From an uncultured Veillonella sp. (GTDB taxonomy: Bacteria; Bacillota; Negativicutes; Veillonellales; Veillonellaceae), in NCBI RefSeq assembly GCF_900545795.1, contig NZ_URAR01000010.1:26522-90521 (forward strand): a stretch of 64,000 nucleotides of DNA, written 5' to 3'. Positions 1-7,505 of this stretch are shown piece by piece (position 1 is the first letter of the stretch; each line of letters begins with the position of its first letter). The notes under the pieces were generated by a model that searched no databases, was not told the DNA's origin, and saw only the letters and a program-made list of their open reading frames with translations. A program made the translations under genes and the position numbers.

Positions 1-675
1 GAATTCCGTCTAGAACAAGGTTCCATTCTTATTGGTTTACCACCTATTACGGATGCACCAATTTTCGCCCAACTTCTTGGGGAGTTCAAACGTGCCTACC
101 CTCAAATCGAGCTTGGGCTTTATGAATATGGCTCTAAAAAAATCGAGCTCAACGTACAAGAAGGTATGGTAGATATTGGCATCATCTGTACTAAGCCAAA
201 TCCAAAAGAATTTGAATCCTTCTATTTAACTAGTGATCCACTCTCTGTTGTATTACCACGTGATAATCCATTAGCCAAAGAAAAGGAAATTTCTCTTGAA
301 ATGCTAGCGGACGAATCCTTCGTAATCCATAAAGATGACTTCAATCTTCATGATGAACTTATCAAAGCGTGTAAACACGCTGGTTTCCAACCACATGTAG
401 TATTTGAAACAAGCCAACGAGACCTCATGTTGCAAACTGTAGGTGCGCATTTAGCCGTGGCTATCCTTCCTAGTCGCCTCTGCCCTACTAAGGGAGAGAA
501 TACTAAAATCGCGACTAATGTAGTAGTCCGTCCATTAGTAAAACCAGAAATTACCCATACATTGTATGTAATCTGGAAGAAAGGTCACTACCTTTCCCAC
601 GCATCTCGCTTATGGTTAGACTTTGTAACGGCTAAACTTCCATTGCCAACTATTGCTAATCCTGAAATAAAATAA
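1..675 (+). CDS. LysR-family regulator, C-terminal part (5' end outside window)
   Basis: The frame is open from base 1, so only the last 224 codons are present and the DNA-binding helix-turn-helix lies upstream of the window. What remains reads as the LysR substrate-binding domain, with a segment resembling the usual start of that domain (GSILIGLPPITDAPIFAQLL) followed by an alternating alpha/beta sensor fold. The stop codon at 673-675 lies inside an (AAATA)8 array, so the last residues (EIK) are encoded by repeat units. The effector cannot be predicted. Family assignment is good; target genes are unknown. Confidence 0.8.
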   Translation, partial: EFRLEQGSILIGLPPITDAPIFAQLLGEFKRAYPQIELGLYEYGSKKIELNVQEGMVDIGIICTKPNPKEFESFYLTSDPLSVVLPRDNPLAKEKEISLEMLADESFVIHKDDFNLHDELIKACKHAGFQPHVVFETSQRDLMLQTVGAHLAVAILPSRLCPTKGENTKIATNVVVRPLVKPEITHTLYVIWKKGHYLSHASRLWLDFVTAKLPLPTIANPEIK

Positions 676-704
676 AATAAAATAAAATAAAATAAAATAA
701 AATA
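665..704. repeat. (AAATA)8 short tandem repeat
   Basis: Eight perfect copies of the 5-bp unit AAATA span the LysR stop codon and run to about 8 bases before the Shine-Dalgarno region (GAAGGA, 712-717) of the next gene. Copy-number change would alter the spacer in front of that gene. It would also alter the LysR C-terminus only if the first units changed, since TAA is met in the second unit. Confidence 0.9.
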
Positions 705-727
705 CTATATAGAAGGAACACTATCTT

Positions 728-1141
728 ATGAAACGGTCTACCGTTTATAAAACTGTCATTTCATTACTCTTTGCAGTACTCATAGGTTTTATCGCCTATC
801 AACAAGCTCAAATTGACGAACTTGCCACCCGCGTATACGGGGAGCATAATATGAGCGATTACGATAGCTTTGACTACCGCATCACAAATCTAGAACACAT
901 TAGTAACAACCATGCGGCTCGAATCAAAACCTTAGAAAAAGAAGTCTGGCTATTAAAAAAGCAAAACAATGCCCTTCAATGGCGCATTATGCAACTTGAG
1001 TGGATCCATCCCGAACTAGCAGTCCCTCAAACAACGCCAATTAATACAGACAATTATATGAAAGACTTTGACCCTAACCCAGGTAAAGTACCAAACCCTA
1101 TGAAACCTGGTGAATCCATCTTCAAAGAAAAGGGTCAATAA
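728..1141 (+). CDS. small membrane-anchored coiled-coil protein, unknown function
   Basis: This is a 137-aa protein I do not recognise. A basic N-terminus is followed by one hydrophobic segment (about residues 9-24), which suggests a single-pass anchor. Residues 50-90 form a heptad-like helix rich in I/L/K/E (ITNLEHI...RIKTLEKEVWLLKKQ) that looks like a coiled coil. The C-terminal 45 residues are proline- and asparagine-rich and probably disordered. An AAGGA box precedes the ATG and a terminator follows directly, so it closes the LysR transcription unit. Superficially it resembles division or stalk-type coiled-coil proteins, but nothing specific supports a role. Confidence 0.6.
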   Translation: MKRSTVYKTVISLLFAVLIGFIAYQQAQIDELATRVYGEHNMSDYDSFDYRITNLEHISNNHAARIKTLEKEVWLLKKQNNALQWRIMQLEWIHPELAVPQTTPINTDNYMKDFDPNPGKVPNPMKPGESIFKEKGQ

Positions 1142-1149
1142 AAACCATA

Positions 1150-1180
1150 AAAGCCTGCGCTTTGTAGCGCAGGCTTTTTC
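1150..1180 (+). terminator. Rho-independent terminator after the coiled-coil gene
   Basis: A GC-rich stem (AAGCCTGCGC / GCGCAGGCTT) with a 6-nt loop is followed by TTTTT, 9 bases after the stop codon. Confidence 0.9.
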
Positions 1181-1570
1181 TATTTCACCTCTTCGTCGCC
1201 GCCTGCGTTAATAAAAATTCCCTCTCCTCGCTATAAGACAAGCCTTTTATGGTGAACACAAAGTGTGTATAAGGCAAACTCTATTCGGTCAGATTTTACT
1301 AATTAGTTATAAAAAAGAGCCTCTATATACATATAGCGACCATCCGAGCTTGACGATCATAAGACAAATTTCTCCTCCCCATCTTAATAAGAAACGCCTC
1401 TCCAATAATGCCAATAAGATAGAAAATTTGCTAGAGCCCCCGATAACGCTATAAAAAAGAGACCCATTGTGTATGTAACGACCATTCGAGCTTGACGAGT
1501 TGGGAGTAAATACACAATGGGTCTCTTTACTAATATTTAACTGATAATATTTTCTATCACAAAACGCGCA
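1181..1570. other. structured intergenic region with duplicated core and nested inverted repeats
   Basis: No gene is supported in these 390 bases. The region contains a perfect 19-bp inverted repeat (1456-1474 with 1510-1528). It also has two copies of a 20-nt core, CGACCATYCGAGCTTGACGA, at 1337-1356 and 1479-1498, each preceded by TATAAAAAAGAG. An outer inverted repeat (about 1386-1431 against 1543-1590) copies the last codons of the citrate lyase-like gene. The 63-codon ORF at 1263-1454 crosses these structures and is not credible. The region could be a decayed duplication, an untranslated RNA or a repeat element. Confidence 0.6.
1452..1530 (-). terminator. terminator of the citDEF-like gene
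   Basis: Read on the minus strand, the perfect 19-bp stem AAAGAGACCCATTGTGTAT and its complement enclose a 35-nt loop and are followed by TTTTTT. It lies about 40 bases beyond the citDEF stop. The loop is unusually long for a plain terminator and contains the duplicated 20-nt core. Confidence 0.7.
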
Positions 1571-4411
1571 TTATCGGAGAGGCTTTCTTACTTTATCACC
1601 TATGCCCCCACGCCTTTCCTCCACAACAGCCACTACATCGCCCTCATCTTGACTCACTTTCACAGTATCGGGCACGCCTACCAAATCATGGGCCAGACGT
1701 TGTAGTTCTTGAATGGTATAGATAGGTAAATTAGAGTCTTTCAAACGTTCGATTAAATCTGTTCGTGCCGGATTAATAGCAATCCCCCGCTCTGTAACTA
1801 ACACATCAACAGACGAGCCGGGAGTAATTACCGTTTGTACCTGATCTACAATCATAGGCAAACGACCACGCGTAAGAGGACAAGTAATGACGGTGCATTT
1901 AGCCCCTTCAGCAGTGTCACTATGCCCCCCAGAAGCCCCCATCAATACTCCATTAGAATCAGTTAAACAGTTTACATTAAAGTTTACATCAATTTCTGTA
2001 GCTCCCAAGAAGACTACGTCTAGATAATTTGTCATGCAATCAGTCCATGGATTTGCGTACATGGACGCACTGATTTCAATATGGTTTGGATTGGTCGCTA
2101 AGGAGTGCGCTGCCACTGTATCAAAGGATTGGGTATCATAAATGGCCTTGATTAAGCCTTCTTCCAATAGGCCCGTTAAAATCCCGGTAGCACCACCGAT
2201 GCCAAAACCTGCAGTAATCCCTTTAGCACGCAAACTGTCGCCAATATGCTTGGCCACCGTAAGCGATGCACCACCAGCACCTAACTGGAAGGCAAAGCCT
2301 TCTTTAATAATATCCGCTTCATTTAAAAATTGCCCTACTAGTTCAGCAATTTTCTGTTGCACTGGACTTTTGGCAAAACCAATAGCGCCTGATGCAATAC
2401 CTTCTGCATCGCCAATTTCATCCACTACAACTACATAATCAACATCAGTTTGTGGCACCGATGGATGAGGCACAACATCCACTAAATTATCGGTAATAGC
2501 CACTGTCGTATCTGCATAATGAGAGTCCACCATAGCGTAACCTAATGAGCCACAAGCAGATTTTCCCATAGAACCAGTAAAATTCCCACGGTAATCACAG
2601 GTTGGAGCCCCCATAAAAGCTACATCAATATGAAGTTCGCCACTAACAATAGCTCTAACACGGCCCCCATGAGAACGCACTACTAAAGGACGCTTTAAAG
2701 CTTTAGGATTACATGTTAAGTATTTTCCTAACTCATCTCGCACACCGGAAGTTTCTAAGGCGGTAACAATACCAGCTTTAATATAATCAATGAGAAACTC
2801 GTGACAAGGACTCAAGGAACTTGCAGCAATAGTTAAATCCTTAATGCCTCGTGCCTTAATTGCTTCCATAACTAATCTCATAACATAATCACCATTTCTA
2901 AAATGATGGTGGAATGATATAGTCATGCCGTCAGCTAGACCAGTTTTTTCAATCGCCTCGTCTAAAGATGCCAATACTTTTCCCTTCTTATAAGTATGTT
3001 GGACACAGGCTTCACTTGCCTTTATAGATTCATTTGTTTCGCCAGCTAATTGTACTTTAATCCCCGCAGCCCGTGCTTTATCTATAATGCGCTGCGCTCT
3101 CACTACTATCGGCTTATCAATCATTTTACCGTCAACCGCTAATACGCCCTTATTATTAGCCACTGCATCAGCATAAGCATTCAGCACCTTCACAGAGTAT
3201 GCAATCTCTTTATCACTTGGGGTAAAAACCTTATGCGCTAATGCAACTTGCGTAGGATGAATACAGGATTTTCCATCAAATCCAAGGGATTTTATGTAAT
3301 TAACCTCTTCAAGGAATCCCTCTGTGTCTTTCACATCAGAAAACACTGTATCAATGCATCGGATGCCGGCCTCACGAGCAGCAAGCAAAATAGTTTGACG
3401 CGCAAAAGTAAGCTCTACAGCGGGCTTTGATTTTCCAGTCCTAAGATCTGCGCGATAATCTTCTGCCCCTAGTGCAATGCCAATGACACGTGGTCCGTGA
3501 CAAATCTCACGCACATTGTAAAGACCTTTCACCGACTCAATGGCTACAATAATGTTAATTGAACCTTCAGGCCAGCCCATTTCCTGCTCAACTTCAGCAA
3601 TTTTATGTGCCACTAATTCCACTTCTGACACGTCTTCAGTTTTAGGCAGACGAATCAAGTTAGGCTTCGCTCGTACAATCACATCTAGGTCATCTAAGCC
3701 AAAGGGAGTCTGTGTAGGATGATTGATACGTACCACTGTTTCTGATTTAAAAGGAATAGCCTTTAACATCTCTGCTACTAACAAGCGAGCTGAATCTTTT
3801 TCATCCACAAAAATAGAATCTTCTATATCAAACATTAAGCTATCAGCACCATATACATCGGCACTATTGAGCATTTTAGGCGTGTTGCCAGGTACGAACA
3901 TCATGCTCCGAGCAAGTCGTTCTTTAGCCGCTTCCGTAAGAGCATTCTCGGAGTTAACTGTGGAACTTTTTACTGTTTCCGCTATCACATTGCGGGAATT
4001 ATCGCTAGGACTCTTTATCGCCGCCGAAAGTGCATGATTCAAATTATCTCGGGCATACTCTATTTCGCTCTGTATTTCACGCTTTATAGTCCTCTCTATT
4101 TCATCCTTTATTGCACCCTCGATGTCATCCCCATATTCATCACTAAGAGTTTTTGCTCGATTTAAAGCCGCTAATACGCGCGCCTTAATAGTATAATCCC
4201 AGGCTCCTTGATCCTGTGCCACTACTCGAACACCGTCAAAACCAGCTTCCACAATGGTTTTACGAATCAATTCCTCTATATGAGCTCCATATTGTGTTTG
4301 CACCTTGGATTCTAATTCAATTTCAATCCCTGATTGCTTAGGAAATACGATGATTAGGATATCTTGTTTTTCTGCAAATCCTGCCTTTGCTTCGCGCCGA
4401 ATAGATAACAT
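1571..4411 (-). CDS. citrate lyase-like CitD-CitE-CitF fusion protein, prosthetic-group serine absent
   Basis: This 946-aa chain joins three normally separate citrate lyase subunits. Residues 1-88 match the acyl-carrier subunit CitD. Residues 89-165 are a charged helical linker. Residues 166-450 match the lyase subunit CitE (FVPGN, FDIED, GAEDYRADL, CIHPTQ). Residues 451-946 match CitF, the transferase subunit (SFHHHFRNGDY, GGATGIL, GASGGHSD). In CitD proteins the motif AGTxES(S/G)D carries the phosphoribosyl-dephospho-CoA on its serine; here it reads AGFAEKQD, with Lys15 in that place. No citC, citG or citX gene lies nearby. Start: AGGGAGG 7 nt before the ATG. The neighbouring LysR gene probably regulates it. 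It may be an altered lyase using free CoA esters, or inactive as citrate lyase. The domain calls are secure; the reaction is not. Confidence 0.85.
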   Translation of the reverse strand: MLSIRREAKAGFAEKQDILIIVFPKQSGIEIELESKVQTQYGAHIEELIRKTIVEAGFDGVRVVAQDQGAWDYTIKARVLAALNRAKTLSDEYGDDIEGAIKDEIERTIKREIQSEIEYARDNLNHALSAAIKSPSDNSRNVIAETVKSSTVNSENALTEAAKERLARSMMFVPGNTPKMLNSADVYGADSLMFDIEDSIFVDEKDSARLLVAEMLKAIPFKSETVVRINHPTQTPFGLDDLDVIVRAKPNLIRLPKTEDVSEVELVAHKIAEVEQEMGWPEGSINIIVAIESVKGLYNVREICHGPRVIGIALGAEDYRADLRTGKSKPAVELTFARQTILLAAREAGIRCIDTVFSDVKDTEGFLEEVNYIKSLGFDGKSCIHPTQVALAHKVFTPSDKEIAYSVKVLNAYADAVANNKGVLAVDGKMIDKPIVVRAQRIIDKARAAGIKVQLAGETNESIKASEACVQHTYKKGKVLASLDEAIEKTGLADGMTISFHHHFRNGDYVMRLVMEAIKARGIKDLTIAASSLSPCHEFLIDYIKAGIVTALETSGVRDELGKYLTCNPKALKRPLVVRSHGGRVRAIVSGELHIDVAFMGAPTCDYRGNFTGSMGKSACGSLGYAMVDSHYADTTVAITDNLVDVVPHPSVPQTDVDYVVVVDEIGDAEGIASGAIGFAKSPVQQKIAELVGQFLNEADIIKEGFAFQLGAGGASLTVAKHIGDSLRAKGITAGFGIGGATGILTGLLEEGLIKAIYDTQSFDTVAAHSLATNPNHIEISASMYANPWTDCMTNYLDVVFLGATEIDVNFNVNCLTDSNGVLMGASGGHSDTAEGAKCTVITCPLTRGRLPMIVDQVQTVITPGSSVDVLVTERGIAINPARTDLIERLKDSNLPIYTIQELQRLAHDLVGVPDTVKVSQDEGDVVAVVEERRGGIGDKVRKPLR

Positions 4412-4531
4412 ACAAAAGCCTCCCTATCTCTTTTACAAGTGAAATATAAGTAATTAATCTTTTTCAACTTGTATTATATACTGCCCAGTATACAAAAGAT
4501 AATAGAGAGGCCCTATAGTGGGTATAAAATT

Positions 4532-5410
4532 TTATTTTACTACCTTGTATTTCTTGTAGTAGTTTTCTAAGAAATCAGTAAATGTTTTTACTGCAATGAG
4601 CTTTGTACTCATTTCACTATAGTACAAATAGGTAGGTCTAACAATAGGTTCACCATTTTTATGAACTATAGGTTTAATAAAGAGCTTGTCTTCAATGCAA
4701 CTGCCTAGACCTAAATAAGGTAAAATAGCCCAGCCTAGCCCTTCACGCACAAATTGCCGACAAGTCACCATGGAGTCAAGCTCCATAGATGGCATATAGT
4801 TTGGAGGTAAATTTTCATCACACCAGTTCGATATGATCATTGATACTGATGGGTCCGTGCGATATTGAATCAAAGGTAACTGAGCCAATTCATCAATTGT
4901 AACCGGCTCTTTATAGACTAAGCAATACGGTTCTTCAAATAATGGTTTACTATGTCCATTCCCTTCTCCTCGCGCAATGGCCACCATGACCTCACCAGCA
5001 TTAAACATCTTTTTAACCTGCGCACTATAGCCTGTTTTCACCTTCACACGAATGCTCGGATATTGTTGCGAAAATTCTTTTAATAGGCGCGGCAGCTGAT
5101 AGTCCGCAAAGTTAATAGACGAGGCTAAGGTCAAGGTCCCTTGAATTTGCCCACTCATTTCCCCCATAGTTTGTTTTAATTGCTCTAGCTCCGCCAACAT
5201 ATGCTGACAATAGGTATAATATAGTTCACCTTCCGGGGTAAGCACAATACCTTCATTAGTACGAATTAATAAGGGATGCCCCATAGCATTCTCCATTTGC
5301 CTTAGGCGGTAACTTAAGGCTGGTTGCGATAAAAATAATTTATCTGCTGCCTTAGTTATATTACCTTCTGCTACAACGGTTACAAATGTTTGCCAATCCC
5401 TTGTATCCAT
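4532..5410 (-). CDS. LysR-family regulator upstream of the citrate lyase-like gene
   Basis: A full-length 292-aa LysR protein. The N-terminal winged helix-turn-helix occupies about residues 1-60 (AADKLFLSQPALSYRLRQME), followed by a linker helix and the co-inducer-binding domain with its conserved C-terminal GLGWAILPYLGL segment. An AGGAG box lies 10 nt before the ATG. It runs in the same direction as the CitDEF-like gene, 120 bp upstream, so it is the likely regulator of that gene. The ligand (a di- or tricarboxylate?) is inference from position only. Confidence 0.8.
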   Translation of the reverse strand: MDTRDWQTFVTVVAEGNITKAADKLFLSQPALSYRLRQMENAMGHPLLIRTNEGIVLTPEGELYYTYCQHMLAELEQLKQTMGEMSGQIQGTLTLASSINFADYQLPRLLKEFSQQYPSIRVKVKTGYSAQVKKMFNAGEVMVAIARGEGNGHSKPLFEEPYCLVYKEPVTIDELAQLPLIQYRTDPSVSMIISNWCDENLPPNYMPSMELDSMVTCRQFVREGLGWAILPYLGLGSCIEDKLFIKPIVHKNGEPIVRPTYLYYSEMSTKLIAVKTFTDFLENYYKKYKVVK

Positions 5411-5494
5411 GAATCTCTATCTCCTTTCCTAAAATTTTTGATGCCCTCATCGCTAACAATTCATAGTATGATACTAGAGTTTTAAAAGTAATTG

Positions 5495-5526
5495 CAAAAA
5501 TAGGGACTTCGAAAAGTCCCTATTCA
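5495..5526 (-). terminator. terminator downstream of pyk
   Basis: On the minus strand, AATAGGGACTT-TTCG-AAGTCCCTATT is followed by TTTT. It separates pyk from the LysR gene. Confidence 0.85.
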
Positions 5527-5631
5527 ATGTGTTTCTATATATAGTTTACCAATTTTAAAGATTTCAGGCAATATGCATTTAAATGAACTATTATCTAAAT
5601 CTTAGCCCTATTCGCTAAAATAAACTCTTAC

Positions 5632-7380
5632 TTAACGAGCATTGGCAATCCCTTCAAATACTTTGCCGCGAGAACCGTCTACGGTAACTACGTCGCCATC
5701 TTTAAGCACCGCTTCTGGTCGATCAGCACCGAGTACAACTGGAATGCCAAAGTTAATGCCTGCAATTGCCGTCGCTGACGTATATCCATCTTCAACTGCA
5801 ATAATAGCACTAGCCATCTTAGCTAAGCCCATAAGTTCTGGTTCCAAGGAGCGAACGACTAAAATATCGCCAGCGCGGAATTTATCTTGTGCACCAGCTA
5901 CATCTAAAGCCATGCATACACGGCCAGTTGCGGCCCCTTTGCCAATACCATTGCCTTTAATGATAGCTTTGCCTACTACATGTACGCGAATCATATTCGT
6001 AGTGCCAGATGAACCGGATGGAACACCAGCTGTAATCACTACTAAATCACCAGACTCAATACGGCCTTCCACTAAAGAAGCAGAGATAGCACTTTGTACC
6101 ATTTCATCAGAGTTAGCATGTGGTGCACTCTTTACAGCTTCTACGCCCCAATATAATTGAACGCGGCGAATCGTTTCTTCATGCGGTGTAACCGCCAAAA
6201 TGCGTGCATTCGGACGATTGCGAGCAATGCTCATAGCTGTCTTGCCACTTTCAGTGCAAGTAATCACCGCTGCTGCACCAAGGCTCTTCGCCACTGTTAC
6301 TGTAGCATTACTAATGGCATCCGTAGTTTGCACTTCATCGAGATCAAGTTCATGATCAATATTGCAATATAAAGTAGAATGCTCTGTTACTTCTGCAATG
6401 CGCGCCATAGTTTGAACAGCTTCTACTGGATATTTACCGCCAGCAGTTTCGCCAGATAACATAACGGCATCAGTGCCGTCTAAAATCGCATTAGCCACGT
6501 CACTTGCTTCAGCGCGAGTTGGACGAGGATTTTGCGTCATAGATTCTAACATCTGAGTCGCTGTAATAACTGGTTTGCAAGCTTTGTTACATTTGCTAAT
6601 CATCATTTTTTGAAGCACTGGCACTTCTTCAGCTGGAATCTCAACACCTAGGTCACCACGGGCTACCATGAGACCATCGGACATGCGTAAAATATCATCT
6701 AAATTATTAAGACCTTCTTCATTTTCAATTTTAGAAATAATCTTAATATCAGTACCTTCTTCTTCTAAGATACGGCGAATGGCCACAACATCACTACCGC
6801 GTTGCATAAAAGATGCCGCCACATAGTCTACACCCATTTGGCACCCAAAGCGAAGATCTGCTTTATCGCTTTCAGATACTGGTGGCAAGCTAAGCGGTAC
6901 GCCTGGAACAGCAACGCGTTTGCGATCGCTCATAGGGCCACTATTCAAAATAGTAGTGTAAATTTCAGTGCCTTCAATTTTATCTACATGGAGTGTTACT
7001 AAACCATCAGATAATAAAATATTGCAACCTACTTTTACATCATCTACTAAGCCTTTATGATTTACGGAGCAAATTGTTTCATCACCTTCTACATCACGCA
7101 TAGTGAGGGTAAATGGTTTGCCCGCTTCAAGCATGACTTTGCCAGCCTTAAATAAACCGAGACGGATTTCAGGGCCCTTAGTATCAAGCATGAGCGCCAC
7201 AGGAATACCTGTTTTCTTGGACGCTTCACGAACAGCATTCATACGCTTTGTATGTTCATCATAACTGCCATGTGAAAAGTTAAAGCGCGCCACATTCATG
7301 CCCGATTCGAGCATGCGCTCCAATACGCCGGGCGCATCTGTGCTAGGTCCAATAGTACATACAATTTTAGTTCGTTTCAT
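5632..7380 (-). CDS. pyk: pyruvate kinase with C-terminal PEP-utiliser-like domain
   Basis: Converts phosphoenolpyruvate and ADP to pyruvate and ATP in the cytoplasm. The start KRTKIVCTIGPS, the substrate loop MVARGDLGVEIP and ATQMLESM are typical. At 582 aa it is longer than the roughly 470-aa core. The extra C-terminal 110 residues match the mobile phosphohistidine domain of PEP synthase/PPDK-type enzymes, as in Bacillus pyruvate kinases. The TSHAAI motif of that domain reads TSATAI here, so the histidine is missing and the domain is probably structural or regulatory. I start at the ATG at 7380, preceded by GAGAGGAAT, rather than the upstream in-frame codon at 7434, because homologues begin at MKRTKIV. 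Confidence 0.95.
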   Translation of the reverse strand: MKRTKIVCTIGPSTDAPGVLERMLESGMNVARFNFSHGSYDEHTKRMNAVREASKKTGIPVALMLDTKGPEIRLGLFKAGKVMLEAGKPFTLTMRDVEGDETICSVNHKGLVDDVKVGCNILLSDGLVTLHVDKIEGTEIYTTILNSGPMSDRKRVAVPGVPLSLPPVSESDKADLRFGCQMGVDYVAASFMQRGSDVVAIRRILEEEGTDIKIISKIENEEGLNNLDDILRMSDGLMVARGDLGVEIPAEEVPVLQKMMISKCNKACKPVITATQMLESMTQNPRPTRAEASDVANAILDGTDAVMLSGETAGGKYPVEAVQTMARIAEVTEHSTLYCNIDHELDLDEVQTTDAISNATVTVAKSLGAAAVITCTESGKTAMSIARNRPNARILAVTPHEETIRRVQLYWGVEAVKSAPHANSDEMVQSAISASLVEGRIESGDLVVITAGVPSGSSGTTNMIRVHVVGKAIIKGNGIGKGAATGRVCMALDVAGAQDKFRAGDILVVRSLEPELMGLAKMASAIIAVEDGYTSATAIAGINFGIPVVLGADRPEAVLKDGDVVTVDGSRGKVFEGIANAR

Positions 7381-7505
7381 AATAGATTCCTCTCTTAAAG
7401 TCATAGTTGTGCTAAATTTTATGTATCCCCTCATAAAATTTTGAATAAGCTAACATACACTTTATGTCTATCTATCCCTTTATACAGAATATTATACAAT
7501 ACGAA

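Noticed and set aside
1263..1454. 63-codon plus-strand ORF in the structured intergenic region
   Set aside because: It crosses inverted repeats, lacks a ribosome site and has no protein-like pattern.
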